A stretch of DNA of 64,000 bases from CAVVPY01 sp963750295 (GCA_963750295.1 CAVVPY010000001.1:1178001-1242000); one strand, 5' to 3'. Counted from the first letter of the stretch, positions 33,396 through 43,905 are shown. Notes: a model not told the origin generated them from the letters alone. Translations and numbers: made by a program.

Positions 33396-34743
33396 ATGAC
33401 GCTGCGCGAGCAGGCCCACCCGACCGGGACGCTCAAAGACGTTCCCGGCGACTTCGGCAAGCCGCTCATCAACCACACCTTCGACGTGCTGTCGGGCCGG
33501 CTCTACACCAGCCGGGAGCACTACGACCGGTTCGGGCCGGTGCACTGGAGCAAGGCCTTCGGCCGAGCGTCGGTCACCGTCGCCGGACCGGACGCGGTGG
33601 GCGAGGTGCTGCAGAACCGCGACCACGCGTTCGCGAGCGGGCCGGGCTGGGACTTCTTCATCGGCAAGTTCTTCCCGCGTGGGCTGATGCTGCTCGATTT
33701 CGACGAACACCACCGGCACCGCCGGATCATGCAGCAGGCGTTCACCAGCGAGCGGCTGGCCGGCTACCTCGAGCCCGATGAACACGACGCTCACCGCCGG
33801 CATCGCCGGCTGGGATCAGCAGCGCGACTTCCGCGTGTACCCCGCGCTCAAGCAACTCACCCTCGACGTCGCCACCCGCACATTCATGGGCGGCCAACTG
33901 GGCGAGCGCGCCGACCGGCTCAACCGCGCGTTCACCGACTCCGTCCGGGCGGCGACCGCGGTGTTCCGTTTCCCCGTCCCCGGCCTGCGCTGGAAGCGTG
34001 GCCTGGACGGGCGCAGGTTGCTCGTCGAGTACCTGTCGGCGCAGGTGCCGGCCAAGCGGGAAGGGCGACGGCGCGGACCTGTTCAGCGCGCTGTGCCACG
34101 CGCGCGACGAGGACGGCGCCCAGTTCACCGACGAGGACGTCGTCGAACCACATGATCTTCCTCCTGATGGCCGCGCACGACACGACCACCATCACGATGA
34201 CGACCATGGCCTACTACCTCGCCAAGCATTCCGACTGGCAGGAACGCTGCCGCGCAGAATCCCTGGCCCTGGGCTCGGAAACGGTCCCGTACGACCAGCT
34301 GGACGAGTTGGTCAGTCTCGATCTGGTGATGAAGGAGTGCATGCGACTGGTGACAGCGGTGCCCGGCGTTGCCCGCAAGACCGTGAAGGACACCCACATC
34401 CTCGGGCTACCGGGTCCCCGCCGATACGTACGTCTCGGTGAACATGCACCTCACCCAGAATCTCGAGCGAGTACTGGCCCGAGCCGCTGCGCTTCGACCC
34501 CGAGCGCTTCGCCGACCGACCGCCGCGAGGACAAGGTGCACCGCCACGCGTGGATCCCCTTCGGCGGTGGCGTGCACAAGTGCATCGGCCTGCTCGTTCG
34601 GCGCCATGCAGATCAAGGCAGCAATGCACCAGATCCTGCTGAGCTACCGCTGGGACGTGCCGGCGAGCTACGAGATGCCGATCGACTGGACCTCGCTGCC
34701 CCGACCCAAGGACGGCTTGCCCGTCCGGCTGTGCGCCCTCTGA
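33396..34743 (+). pseudogene. Cytochrome P450, reading frame broken several times
   Basis: Joined across frames the product is about 445 residues, a normal P450 length. Visible pieces include the C-helix His-His-Arg-His-Arg-Arg-Ile (about 110), the I-helix Ala-Ala-His-Asp-Thr-Thr-Thr near 34170-34190, the Lys-Glu-Cys-Met-Arg ExxR-type segment near 34335, and the heme loop Phe-Gly-Gly-Gly-Val-His-Lys-Cys-Ile-Gly near 34562-34590. I count about seven frame changes (near 33777, 34065, 34147, 34405, 34460, 34520, 34597), each equivalent to one extra base. Between them the protein is well preserved with no stop decay, so sequence error is more likely than a dead gene. Substrate unknown. Confidence 0.8.
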
Positions 34744-34812
34744 GGTCACCGTGCGGCCCGGTCCGTGGCAGGATTCGGCACGGCCGTACGGAGCTGAACC
34801 GAGAGAGGCGAG

Positions 34813-36458
34813 ATGCTGAAGAAGTCCGATCTGGATCTGGCGTTGCAGCAGGTTCGCAGGCTGCCGACAACTGCCCGCGAGGCCGGCGTGCTGTTGCAGA
34901 TCGGGCCTCGCCAAGCCCAGCCGCCCGGACGAAGCTGCCGTACTGCGCTGTTCGCGATGCGGCGCTGGGGCATGGTCGCCGGCGCCATCCGGATCGCTGC
35001 CCACCGCGACCCTGATCTCGTCGGTCTGATCGACGACCGCGGCGAGCTGACCTTCGGCGAGCTCGACCGCCGGTCCACTGCGCTCGCCAACGCCTGGCGG
35101 GAACGCGGGCTCGATCACGAGTCGACCATCGCGGTGCTGTGCCGCGACCACCGCGGACTGCTCGATGCCATGTTCGCGGCCGGCAAGATCGGCGCAAAGC
35201 TGCTGCTGATGAACACCGGCTTCGCCAAGCCTGCGTTCGCCGCGGTCGCCGAGCGTGAGGGCGTCGACACGCTCGTCTACGACGTCGAGTTCAACGACAT
35301 CCTCGGTGACATCGACGAGTCGATCCCCCGTTACCTCGCCTGGGTCGACGAGGACGACAACCCGCACGACACGCTCGACGACTTGATCGATTCCGCGTCA
35401 GGTGACGACGTCCGCCAAGCCCAAGTCGGTCGGCGGCCTGGTGCTGCTGACGAGCGGGACGACCGGTACGCCGAAGGGGGCGCCGCGGCACGTCAGCTCG
35501 CCGTTCGCCGCCGCCCAGTTCCTCGACCGCGTCCCGCTCAAGCTGAACGAGCGCACCGTGTTCGGGGCTCCGCTGTTCCACGGCACCGGGCTCTCGCAGT
35601 TCCTGCTGACCCTCGCGATGGGGTCGACCACGATCACCCACCGCAAGTTCGACCCGAAAGGAACCCTCAAGACCGTCCAGAAGCACAAGGCCGAGGTGCT
35701 CGTCCTCGTCCCGACCATGCTCCAGCGCATCCTGAACCTGGGCGACGGACGTGATCAAGGAGTACGACACGTCCTCGCTTGCGCATCATCTTCGTCGCCG
35801 GTTCGGCGCTGTTCCCCGAGGTGGGCAACAAGACGATGGAGCATCTTCGGCGACGTCCTCTACAACCTCTACGGCTCGACCGAGGTCGCGGTGGCCAGCG
35901 TCGCCACCCCAGCGGACTGGCGGCAGGCGCCCGGCACGGTCGGCCAGCGTGCCGGTCGGCTGCAAGGTGCACCTCTACGACGAGAACGACAAGCGCGTCA
36001 CGGCGAGCCGAACGTCACGGCACGGGTGTTCGTCGGCAGCGGGCTGAAGTTCTCCGGCTACACCGGCGGCGGGTCAGCAAGGACGAGATCGACGGGCTGT
36101 TGTCCTCCGGCGACGTCGGGCATTTCGACGACGACGGCCTGCTGTTCATCGACGGCCGTGACGACGACATGATCGTGTCCGGCGGCGAGAACGTCTTCCC
36201 GGCCGAGGTCGAGAATCTGCTGCTCGAGCACGAGGCGGTCGCCGACGCGGCCGTGATCGGCGTGGCGGACGAGGACTTCGGCAAGCGGCTCAAGGCGTTC
36301 GTCGTCCTCAAGCGACGGCAAGAGTCTGTCGAGTCGACGAGGTCAAGGGGCACGTCAAGGCCGAGCTGGCGCGCCACAAGGTCCCCCGCGACGTCGAGTT
36401 CGTCGACGCCCTGCCGCGCAATGCGACCGGCAAGCTGCTGCGCAACGAACTGGAGTAA
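34813..36458 (+). pseudogene. FadD-type long-chain acyl-CoA synthetase, frame broken
   Basis: The pieces reconstruct an adenylate-forming ligase of about 540 residues. The N-terminal part (34813-35400) is continuous. Then come the AMP-binding loop Leu-Thr-Ser-Gly-Thr-Thr-Gly-Thr-Pro-Lys-Gly (about 35446-35480), Leu-Tyr-Gly-Ser-Thr-Glu near 35870, Ser-Gly-Asp-Val-Gly-His-Phe-Asp near 36113, and the C-terminal Gly-Lys-Leu-Leu-Arg-Asn-Glu. At least eight frame changes separate them. It activates fatty acids to acyl-CoA and fits with the P450 upstream (70-bp gap, same strand). TAA at 36456-36458 closes the gene. Confidence 0.78.
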
Positions 36459-36490
36459 CCCACCGACGCCGAGTGGGTAGCGTCGCGGGC

Positions 36491-38125
36491 ATGAGCGAGT
36501 TCGCCGGCCTTGCGACAGGGATGTCGGACGCGTGGTTGCGCCGCCACCCCGGCGAAGCGACCTACCTCGGCGAGCACCGCTACGACGACCGGCTCGACGA
36601 CCCGTCCGCCGAAGCGGCCGACCGCGATGCCTCGACGATTCGTGATCAGCTCGCGCCCTCGAGGGCACCGCGAGCCCGGGATCGGCCGAGGAACAGGTCG
36701 ACGCGGAGGTGCTGCGGACGACGCTGCGCGCCGAACTGCTCGATCTGGCCGATATCGCCGAGCCGACGTGGGATCCGATGCTGCACAACCCCGGCGCGGC
36801 GCTGCATGCGCTGACCTCTCGGCCGTTCGCCCCAGCGGCGGATCGGGTCGAGTCGGTGGTGGCACGGCTGCACGCCATCCCCGCGTACTTCACTGCCGCC
36901 CGGAACCGGCTCGGGACGGCCACCCGCATCCACACCGAGACGGCCCTGCGCCAGCTCGCCGGAACCGCCGACCTGATCGACACCGTCGTCCCGGCACTGG
37001 CCGCTGAGGTCGGCCGCCCGGTCGAAAGCGCGTGCGCGCAGGCGCGGTCAGCGCTGGGTGAGCACCGCGACTGGCTCGCGGCACAACTCGCAACGGCGAC
37101 GCGCGACCCGCGGCTGGGCCGAGACCTGTTCACCGCGAAGCTGGCGCTCGCGCTCGACACGTCCTTCGAACCGGATGCTCTTCTCGCCGACGCACAGGAT
37201 CGGTCTCGAGCAGGTCAGCGCGCAGATCATCGCCGAGGCCGGCCGACTGGCCGCTACCAGCGCACCCGACGCGGGGACCGTGCACGCCGTCCTGGCGGGG
37301 CTTGCGCAGGACGCGCCGACCGACGCCACCATTCTCGCGATCTGCCGTGCTGCGATGGCCGAGGCGACCGACGTTCGTCCGCTCCCGCGACCTGGTGACC
37401 GTCTACGACGATCCGATCGAGATCATCGAGATGCCCGAGATCGACCGCGGTGTGGCCGGGGCGTACTGCCGCTCCTCCGGCCCGCTGGAGCAGGTCACGC
37501 TCGCCACCCAGTACGCGGTGTCACCCACCCCCGAGGACTGGTCGGCCGAGCAGGTCGCGTCCTACTACCGCGAGTACAACACGCACATGCTGCATGAGCT
37601 CACGGTGCACGAGGCGATGCCCGGTCACGCGCTGCAACTGATGCACTCGAACCGGTACCGGTCCTCGACGCCGGTCCGGGCGGTCTTCGGCAGCGGTTCG
37701 TTCATCGAGGGGTGGGCGGTGTTCGCCGAGGAACTCATGGCCGACCGCGGCTACCGCTCGGATGTCTCGGCGCACGCTGCAGCCGCGCTTCGGATGCAGC
37801 AACTGAAGATGCAGCTGCGGACGACGCTGAACACCATCCTCGACATCCGCTTCCACTGCTTCGACCTGGACGAGGCGGCAGCGATGACGCTGATGACCGA
37901 ACGCGCGTTCCAGGAACACGGCGAGGCACTGGAGAAGTGGCAGCGGGTGCAGCTCACCTCGACCCAGCTGTGTACCTACTATGTCGGCTATCGCGAGGTG
38001 GGCACCTCGCGGCAGACCTGCGCCGTGCCCGTCCCGGCTGGACCGACCGGCAGCTGCACGACGCCATGCTCGCCCACGGCTCGCCACCGGCTCGCCACGT
38101 CCGAACCCTGCTGGGTCTGGGCTGA
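36491..38125 (+). pseudogene. DUF885 family metallopeptidase-like protein, frame broken
   Basis: Fragments join into about 540 residues of the DUF885 family. The strongest piece, 37385-38000, contains His-Glu-Ala-Met-Pro-Gly-His (the HExxxGH zinc-binding motif) near 37610, followed by Phe-Ile-Glu-Gly-Trp-Ala, Met-x2-Asp-Arg-Gly-Tyr and Phe-His-Cys-Phe-Asp. About four frame changes occur (near 36665, 37200, 37380 and 37995). A role as a secreted or cytosolic zinc peptidase is inferred from the motif; no signal peptide is present. It ends 8 bp before the phosphodiesterase gene. Confidence 0.75.
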
Positions 38126-38133
38126 CCGCAACG

Positions 38134-38886
38134 ATGGCCTTCCTGGACCGGACCGGCGTGGTCGCGTTCGCGCACCGCGGGTACGACCCGGGGGGCGCCG
38201 AGAACACGATGCGCGCGTTCGCGCAGGCAGTGGACCTGGGTTACCGCTACATCGAGACCGACATTCGGGTGTGTGCCGACGGCGTCGCCATCGCCTTCCA
38301 CGACGCCCGACTCGATCGGGTCACCGACCGCCGGGGCGCCGTCGCGGCGCTGCCGTGGGACACGGTGCAACACGCCCGGGTGCGCGGCACCGAACCGATC
38401 CCGCTGCTCGAGGACGTGCTCGGCGCCTGGCCGGACCTGTGCGTCAACCTCGACGTGAAGTCCGACGATGCCATCGCCGCGACGGTGGCTGCGATCGAAC
38501 GCACGGGATCCCAGGACCGGGTCTGTGTCGGGGCGTTCTCGGATCGCCGCGTGGCTGCCGTCCAGGCGGCCTTCGACGGTGCCGTGTGCACATCGCTCGG
38601 CCCGCGTGCGGCCGTCAGCCTCCGGTTGGCCTCGCGCGTCGGGCGGCGGGTCGGTCGGCTTCGGGCCAATTGCGCGCAGGTGCCGGCCCGGCTCGGCGCG
38701 GTCCAGTTCACCGATGCCCGGCTGGTGCAGACGGCCCATGAGGCCGGCCTGCCGGTGCATGCGTGGACGGTGAACGACCCGGCGGAGATGCGGCGGCTAC
38801 TCGATCTTGGCGTCGACGGCGTGATGACCGATCGCGCGGACGTGCTGCGCAGCATCCTGCGCGACCGTGGGCAGTGGCACGACTGA
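38134..38886 (+). CDS. Glycerophosphodiester phosphodiesterase
   Basis: 250 residues, intact in this otherwise frame-damaged stretch. GDPD motifs: Phe-Ala-His-Arg-Gly near 12-16, Pro-Gly-Gly-Ala-Glu-Asn-Thr near 19-25, Glu-Thr-Asp-Ile-Arg near 41-45 and Phe-His-Asp-Ala-Arg-Leu-Asp near 53-59; the C-terminal Ala-Trp-Thr-Val-Asn near 210 is also typical. It hydrolyses glycerophosphodiesters to glycerol-3-phosphate and an alcohol using a divalent metal. No signal peptide, so the intracellular form. It follows the DUF885 gene by 8 bp. Confidence 0.9.
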   Translation: MAFLDRTGVVAFAHRGYDPGGAENTMRAFAQAVDLGYRYIETDIRVCADGVAIAFHDARLDRVTDRRGAVAALPWDTVQHARVRGTEPIPLLEDVLGAWPDLCVNLDVKSDDAIAATVAAIERTGSQDRVCVGAFSDRRVAAVQAAFDGAVCTSLGPRAAVSLRLASRVGRRVGRLRANCAQVPARLGAVQFTDARLVQTAHEAGLPVHAWTVNDPAEMRRLLDLGVDGVMTDRADVLRSILRDRGQWHD

Positions 38887-38909
38887 GATCCGACTGACAA
38901 CGGTGCAGG

Positions 38910-39407
38910 TCAGCGGCGGCGAAGGCGCCAGGCGGCGTACAGGCCCACTGCCGCCGCGACCGCTGCCGCCGGGACGGTTCCCGCCGCGGGCAACCCCCGA
39001 ACCGTCCCCTGTCGCAGCGCCGCGCCGATCGCGACCGCATCGACGGCGTCGGCCGCGGCGCCCATCGCCAGCCACAGCGACCGGTCGCGACCGACCAGCG
39101 TCCCGACGCCGAGCCCGATGTCTCGAGCGGCGGCCATCCGTGCCAGGTAAGCCGTGCGTTTCGCGGTGGCCGAGTCGACCCCGTAGGCGCGGGTCGCGGC
39201 GACCGGTGCCGCGAGCAACCCGCCCCCGATGACGAGCCGGGCGACTCCGATCGCCCGCGCGGTCGAAACCGGATCCGACAGCGTCCCGACCAACCCGTGC
39301 CGCGCGCTCAAGAAGTGAACCCAATGTGTCGATGCAACGAATACATGACTGGCGTCGCTCCTCGTTCGAACTGGTGCCAGGTACTGGCAGGTAGCTGGCA
39401 GGACCAT
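38910..39407 (-). CDS. Small integral membrane protein of unknown function
   Basis: Up to 165 residues with three hydrophobic segments: Ile-Gly-Val-Ala-Arg-Leu-Val-Ile-Gly-Gly-Gly-Leu-Leu near 57, Leu-Trp-Leu-Ala-Met-Gly-Ala-Ala-Ala near 110, and a C-terminal Ala/Val-rich helix ending in a basic tail (Arg-Leu-Arg-Arg-Arg). The family-like part starts at Ser-Asp-Pro-Val-Ser-Thr-Ala-Arg; the first about 40 residues are not hydrophobic and may be untranslated, so a TTG near 39293 is a plausible true start. No function recognised. Confidence 0.6.
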   Translation of the reverse strand: MVLPATCQYLAPVRTRSDASHVFVASTHWVHFLSARHGLVGTLSDPVSTARAIGVARLVIGGGLLAAPVAATRAYGVDSATAKRTAYLARMAAARDIGLGVGTLVGRDRSLWLAMGAAADAVDAVAIGAALRQGTVRGLPAAGTVPAAAVAAAVGLYAAWRLRRR

Positions 39408-39447
39408 GAGGTTTAGCTCACCGCTAGGTTTGCTCGTGGATCATATC

Positions 39448-39474
39448 GGGAATCATTAGTCAAGACCGTTCGTT
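39448..39474 (+). promoter_or_regulatory. SigR/SigH-type promoter upstream of rbpA
   Basis: GGGAAT (39448-39453), an 18-base spacer, then GTT (39472-39474). This exactly fits the thiol-oxidative-stress sigma factor (SigR/SigH) consensus GGAAT-N18-GTT. It is 45 bases upstream of the rbpA ATG. rbpA is a known SigR target in Streptomyces, which supports the assignment. Confidence 0.7.
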
Positions 39475-39518
39475 GAATTTTCCGGGACAACCAAACATCC
39501 CCCGAGGAGGTGCCCGCC

Positions 39519-39867
39519 ATGGCAGACCGGACGCTACGAGGTAGCCGGCTGGGCGCGATCAGTTACGAGACCGAGTACGGCGCCGAACCGGCGCCACGCA
39601 ACGTTGCTGCGTACCGCTGCGCACGAGGCCACGAGTTCAGGGTCCCGTTCGCGGAGGAGGCCGAGGTTCCCACGATCGTGGGAATGCCGGCTCGACGGCA
39701 CCAACGGCCTGCTCGTCGACGGGCCCGAGCCGGAGGCGAAGAAGGTCAAGCCGCCGCGTACGCACTGGGACATGCTGATGGAGCGGCGCACGATCGCCGA
39801 CCTGGAAGAAGTCCTGGCCGAGCGGCTCGACGTGCTCCGCGCCCGACGCGGTCAGAAGAGCGCCTGA
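39519..39867 (+). pseudogene. rbpA: RNA polymerase-binding protein RbpA, one frame change
   Basis: ATG 39519 has GAGGAGG 8 bases upstream. The N-terminal half (Met-Ala-Asp-Arg-Thr-Leu-Arg-Gly-Ser-Arg-Leu-Gly, Tyr-Arg-Cys-x2-Gly-His-Glu-Phe) and the C-terminal half (Trp-Glu-Cys-Arg, Lys-Lys-Val-Lys-Pro-Pro-Arg-Thr-His-Trp-Asp-Met-Leu) are classical RbpA, but they are in different frames. The switch is near 39682-39692 and is equivalent to one extra base before the conserved Trp. RbpA stabilises RNA polymerase-sigma-A complexes and is essential in mycobacteria, so a real break is unlikely and sequence error is suspected. Confidence 0.88.
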
Positions 39868-39883
39868 CCAGATCCCGACTCAC

Positions 39884-40716
39884 TCAGTGGCCGTCCGACT
39901 CGTTCGGGCGGCCACTGACGTGTGTGGGGTGCTGCGTGTGCTCACCGGTCGCAACCGGCGCCGCGTGGTCGCGGCGGCGGCCGATGGAACGCAACTGCGC
40001 GCCGCGGTGCCGCAGCCCCCAGCCGGTGACGCGCACCCAGGCCTCGCGCACGATCTCACCGCTCATCTTCGACTCGCCCTGCTCGCGCTCGACGAAGGTG
40101 ATCGGCACCTCGACGACGGTGAAGCCGGCCCGTACCGCTCGCCAGGCCAGGTCGACCTGGAAGCAGTACCCCTGCGAGGCTGCGCGCCCGATAGTCGATG
40201 CGCTCGAGCGTGTCGCCGGCGGAACGCCCGGTATCCGCCGGTCGCGTCGCGCAGGTCGAAGCCGAGCGCCATCCGCGCGTACAGATTGCCGCCACGCGAG
40301 AGCAGCTTGCGCGAGGCCGGCCAGTTGACGACTGCCCCACCCGGCACCCAGCGTGATCCGAGCACGAGGTCGGCACCGAGCAGCGCAGCGAGCAGGCGCG
40401 GCAGTTGCTCAGGAGCGTGGGATCCGTCGGCGTCCATCTCGACCAGCACGTCGTAGCCGCGGGCCAGTCCCCAGTCGAAGCCGGCGATGTAGGCGGCGCC
40501 GAGCCCGGACTTGGCCGCCCGATGCAGCACGTGCACGTGGTCGTCGTCAGCGGCGAGTGCGTCCGCGAGTTGTCCGGTGCCGTCCGGACTGGCGTCGTCG
40601 ACGATCAGGACGTGCGCGGAGGCAACCGATGCGCGCACCCGCCGCACGATCGATTCGATGTTCTCGTACTCGTTGTAGGTCGGGACGATCACCAGTACCT
40701 GCTCGTCCGAGGTCAC
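39884..40716 (-). pseudogene. Polyprenol monophosphomannose synthase (Ppm1 family), frame broken
   Basis: A GT2 glycosyltransferase of about 275 residues. Ile-Val-Pro-Thr-Tyr-Asn-Glu near 9-15, Val-Asp-Asp-Ala-Ser-Pro-Asp-Gly-Thr near 39-47, and the metal-binding Glu-Met-Asp-Ala-Asp-Gly-Ser near 92 are in one frame; Asp-Thr-Leu-Glu-Arg-Ile-Asp-Tyr is in a second and the C-terminal Glu-Arg-Glu-Gln-Gly-Glu-Ser-Lys-Met-Ser in a third. Frame changes fall near 40210 and 40160. It makes polyprenyl-phosphate-mannose used for glycan and protein mannosylation. It overlaps the end of lnt by 4 bp; in M. tuberculosis the two are one polypeptide. Confidence 0.85.
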
Positions 40717-42293
40717 CGCGCCACCATCTCATCGACCGGGTCCTGGGCGTTCGTCCGGTCCGCGCGCCTGCGGCGCGACACCAGCACGGAGGCGGCCGCC
40801 GCCAGCGCCGCAACGGCCGCGAGCAGGTACTCGGGCAGCGGACCGAGTCTGGTGGCGAGCGTCTGCGTGGTCAGCGGGGTCACCTCGGCGCCGAGAAGCG
40901 CTGGTTCGAACAGTGCGCCCGACCGGGTGCGGGTGCCGCCGTCCGGGCCGATGATCGCCGAGACGCCGGTCGTCGAGGCCTGGACCACGGTCCGGCCGGT
41001 CTCGACGGCGCGTAGCCGGCTCATCGCCAGCTGCTGATAGGTCTCTGACGTCTGTCCGAAGGTGGCGTTGTTGGTCTGGACGACGAGCAACTCGGCGCCG
41101 GTCCGCACCGAGGAGCGGATCAGGTCGTCGTAGGCGACCTCGAAGCAGATGGCGTCGCCGATCGGTACCGGTCCGCCGAGCACCAAGCCGTTCCCCGAAC
41201 CGGCGACCATGTCCTGGGTGACCAGCTTCGCCGCCGAGCTGACCTTCTCGGCGATGCTGCGCAGCGGCATGTACTCGGCGAACGGGACCGGGTGGCGTTT
41301 GATGTATCGCGCGCCGGGACCGGACGTCGGTGACCAGAGGATCCCGGCGTTGCGCCGATGATCGGGCCCAGGGCCCTGCAGGATCGCGCCGACGAGCACC
41401 GGCGCGCCGATCGCCTGCACCGCGCGATCGATCGCTGCTGCAGCGCCGGCGTCGGTATACGGGTCGACATCGGACGCGTTCTCGGGCCACAGCACCAGGT
41501 CCGGCTGCGGAGCGCGACCGGCGGCGACGTCGGCCGCGAGGCGCAGGGTCTGGGTGACGTGATTGTCGAGCACCTCGCGGGCCCGTGATTCGAAGGCCAG
41601 CCCGCGGTCCGGGACGCTCCCCTGCACGACCGCGATCTGCAGCCGGTCACCGTTCTGCGCGGGCGGGCCCGACCAGGCGCGAAGACCGCCGAGGACCGCA
41701 ACGGCGACCACCACCGCGCCGCACGCCACCAGCGGACGCCACCGCAGTGGCCGTACCGAGCGCGCTGCCACGGCAATCGCCGCACCGAGCAGCGCGACGG
41801 CGAAGGTGAGCAGCGGTTGACCGCCGATCGCTGCGAACCACCGCAGCGGCGAATCGGCCTGGCTGAACGCGAGCCGTCCCCACGGGAATCCCCCGAACGG
41901 AGCGCGGTCACGCACCGCCTCTTGCAGGACCCAGGCCGATGCGACCCACGTCGGTGCTGCCGGCAGGCGCTGGACGAGCGGCAGCAGTGCGCCGAGCCCG
42001 GCCAGGAAGGCAGCCTGCGAGGCGGCGAGCAGCAACCAGGGCACCGCGCCCACGTACAGGCTGGCCCAGTGCAGCAGCGGGCCGAAGAACGACGCACCGT
42101 AGAGCAGCCCCAGCCACGCTCCGGTCCGGCTCCGGCGCCCGTCGACCGCCCACGACAGCCCGGCCACGCTCAGGACCGCCAGCGGCCAGATGCCGAGCCT
42201 CGGAAAGGCCGCCGCACCCGCGAGGCCGGCCAGCACCGCGACGAGCGCGGCCCAACCGACTCGGAGCGGCGCGACGGACACAGCCGGGTGCAT
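40713..42293 (-). CDS. lnt: Apolipoprotein N-acyltransferase
   Basis: About 526 residues. An N-terminal hydrophobic part of six helices (about 5-205) is followed by a nitrilase-type domain with the catalytic Glu in Leu-Trp-Pro-Glu-Asn-Ala-Ser near 271, Lys in Tyr-Ile-Lys-Arg-His-Pro near 330, and Cys in Ala-Ile-Cys-Phe-Glu-Val near 381, then a last membrane helix. It adds the third acyl chain to lipoproteins. The frame is intact. ATG 42293 is preferred; the frame continues upstream to 42347. Its 4-bp overlap with the Ppm1 gene indicates coupling. Confidence 0.92.
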   Translation of the reverse strand: MHPAVSVAPLRVGWAALVAVLAGLAGAAAFPRLGIWPLAVLSVAGLSWAVDGRRSRTGAWLGLLYGASFFGPLLHWASLYVGAVPWLLLAASQAAFLAGLGALLPLVQRLPAAPTWVASAWVLQEAVRDRAPFGGFPWGRLAFSQADSPLRWFAAIGGQPLLTFAVALLGAAIAVAARSVRPLRWRPLVACGAVVVAVAVLGGLRAWSGPPAQNGDRLQIAVVQGSVPDRGLAFESRAREVLDNHVTQTLRLAADVAAGRAPQPDLVLWPENASDVDPYTDAGAAAAIDRAVQAIGAPVLVGAILQGPGPDHRRNAGILWSPTSGPGARYIKRHPVPFAEYMPLRSIAEKVSSAAKLVTQDMVAGSGNGLVLGGPVPIGDAICFEVAYDDLIRSSVRTGAELLVVQTNNATFGQTSETYQQLAMSRLRAVETGRTVVQASTTGVSAIIGPDGGTRTRSGALFEPALLGAEVTPLTTQTLATRLGPLPEYLLAAVAALAAAASVLVSRRRRADRTNAQDPVDEMVAR

Positions 42294-42356
42294 CGGACCA
42301 GTATCGTCCGCCGTGCCGCACGGGCCGGCGAATCCGGGGGCCAGCACGCCGAGCCC

Positions 42357-43905
42357 TCAGCCGGCGGCCAGCGACAGGGCGCCCATGTCGTGGATCGTGA
42401 CACCCGACCGGACCGTCGCCAGGCACACCGGATTCTCAGCGCCGGCCGCCACCAGGGTGGCCACGTCGTCCGCGTCGGTCTGCCAGACGGCGAACGTGGC
42501 CGACGCGCCGATGGTCAGCAGGCCGCCGTCGCGGCGGGCCGCTCGCCAGCCACCGATGGTGTGTGCAGCGAAGGCGGCACCAGCGTCCAGCGCCGCCGAC
42601 GGGTCGCTCGGATGCACCGCAGCCCGGACGGCTGCCCACGGCCCGAGGGGCGTGACCGGCGCATCGGAGCCGAAGGCCAGCGGAACCCCGGCGGCTGCGA
42701 GGTCGGCGAAGCGGTTGAGCGCCCCGGCGCGTGACCCGAGCCGCTGGGCGTACATCCGCTCCGGCCCGCCCCAAGTGGCGTCGAAGACCGGCTGGACGGA
42801 CGCGAGCAGGCCCGACGCGAGCGAGCCGGGCCGGCGTCGTGGACGTACTCGACATGCTCGAGCCGGTGTCCCGGGCGCAGCGGGCGGCCCAGTTGCACCG
42901 CAGCCAGCTCGGCCGCGTCGAGCAGCCTGGTCGACGGCTGCGTCGCCGATCACGTGGAACCCGGCCTGCAGCCCGGCCTCGTCACAGCGACAATGTGCGC
43001 GGCGAGCTCGGCGGTCTCGAATCGCAGCGCGCCCGCCGTGTCTGGCCGGTCGCGGTACGGCTCGTGCAGCGCCGCCGTGTGCGAGCCGAACGACCCGTCG
43101 CAGAACAGATCGCCAGCCGCCCCCGACGGCCCCGAGTTCGCGTGCGGTGTCGACGCCGACCGAGTTCGCCCCAGTAACCGATCACCTCCGGCAGCGGTTC
43201 CTGCGCGGCCAGTTCGAGCAGGCCGGCGAGGTCCTCGGCGCTCGAGATGGCCGGGCCGGCCATCTCGTGGACGCAGCGCGATGCCGAGCGACGCTGCGTG
43301 GCGCAAGCGCGATGCGGTGCAGGTCGCGGGTCTGCCCCGCCGTCAGTGCGCCGAACGCCGCCGTCCGAACGGCGTCGTGGGCATCGCGGGTCACCCAGCC
43401 GTCGCCGCGGTAACCGGTCAGGTTCCGCAGCCCGGGCACGCTTGCCGCGAGCAGCGCCGACGACACCACCGCCGAGTGGGCGTCGACCCGGGCGAGGTAC
43501 ACGGCTCCCCCGTAGCCGGCCCGGTCGAGCTCGCCGGCGGTCGGCGCGCGTCGTTCCGGCCAGTCGCGTCTCGTCCCAGCCGCCGCCGAGGATCGGACGG
43601 CCACGACCGGATCGGGCCGCCGACTCGACCGCGCCGAGCGCCTGGGCGAGCGAGGTGCAGCCGGACAGGTCCAAGCCGGTCAGCGCCAGGCCGGTGCCGG
43701 TCGCGTGGACGTGCGCGTCCACGAAGGCGGGGCTCACCAGCGCTCCGTCAAGGTCGACGACCCTCGTCCCCGCGCCGGCCTCGGCGTCGGCATCCGGGCC
43801 GATCCAGGCGATCCGGCTGCCGTCGACCAGCAATGCGGCACGGAAGGGCCCGGGATGCTCGCCCGCCGCCGCGATGAACCGGCCATTGCGGTAGAGGGTG
43901 CGCAC
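42357..43905 (-). pseudogene. Amidohydrolase family 3 protein (YtcJ type), frame broken
   Basis: The pieces reconstruct about 510 residues. The first part from GTG 43905 has Tyr-Arg-Asn-Gly-Arg-Phe, Val-Ser-Pro-Ala-Phe-Val-Asp-Ala-His-Val-His (metal ligands) and Gly-Gly-Gly-Trp-Asp-Glu. The middle has Asp-Gly-Ser-Phe-Gly-Ser-His-Thr-Ala and His-Val-Ile-Gly-Asp-Ala-Ala. The intact end has Ala-Phe-Gly-Ser-Asp-Ala-Pro-Val and a closing Leu-Ser-Leu-Ala-Ala-Gly. At least six frame changes separate them. It would be a zinc-dependent hydrolase of amides or formamides; substrate unknown. Confidence 0.75.
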
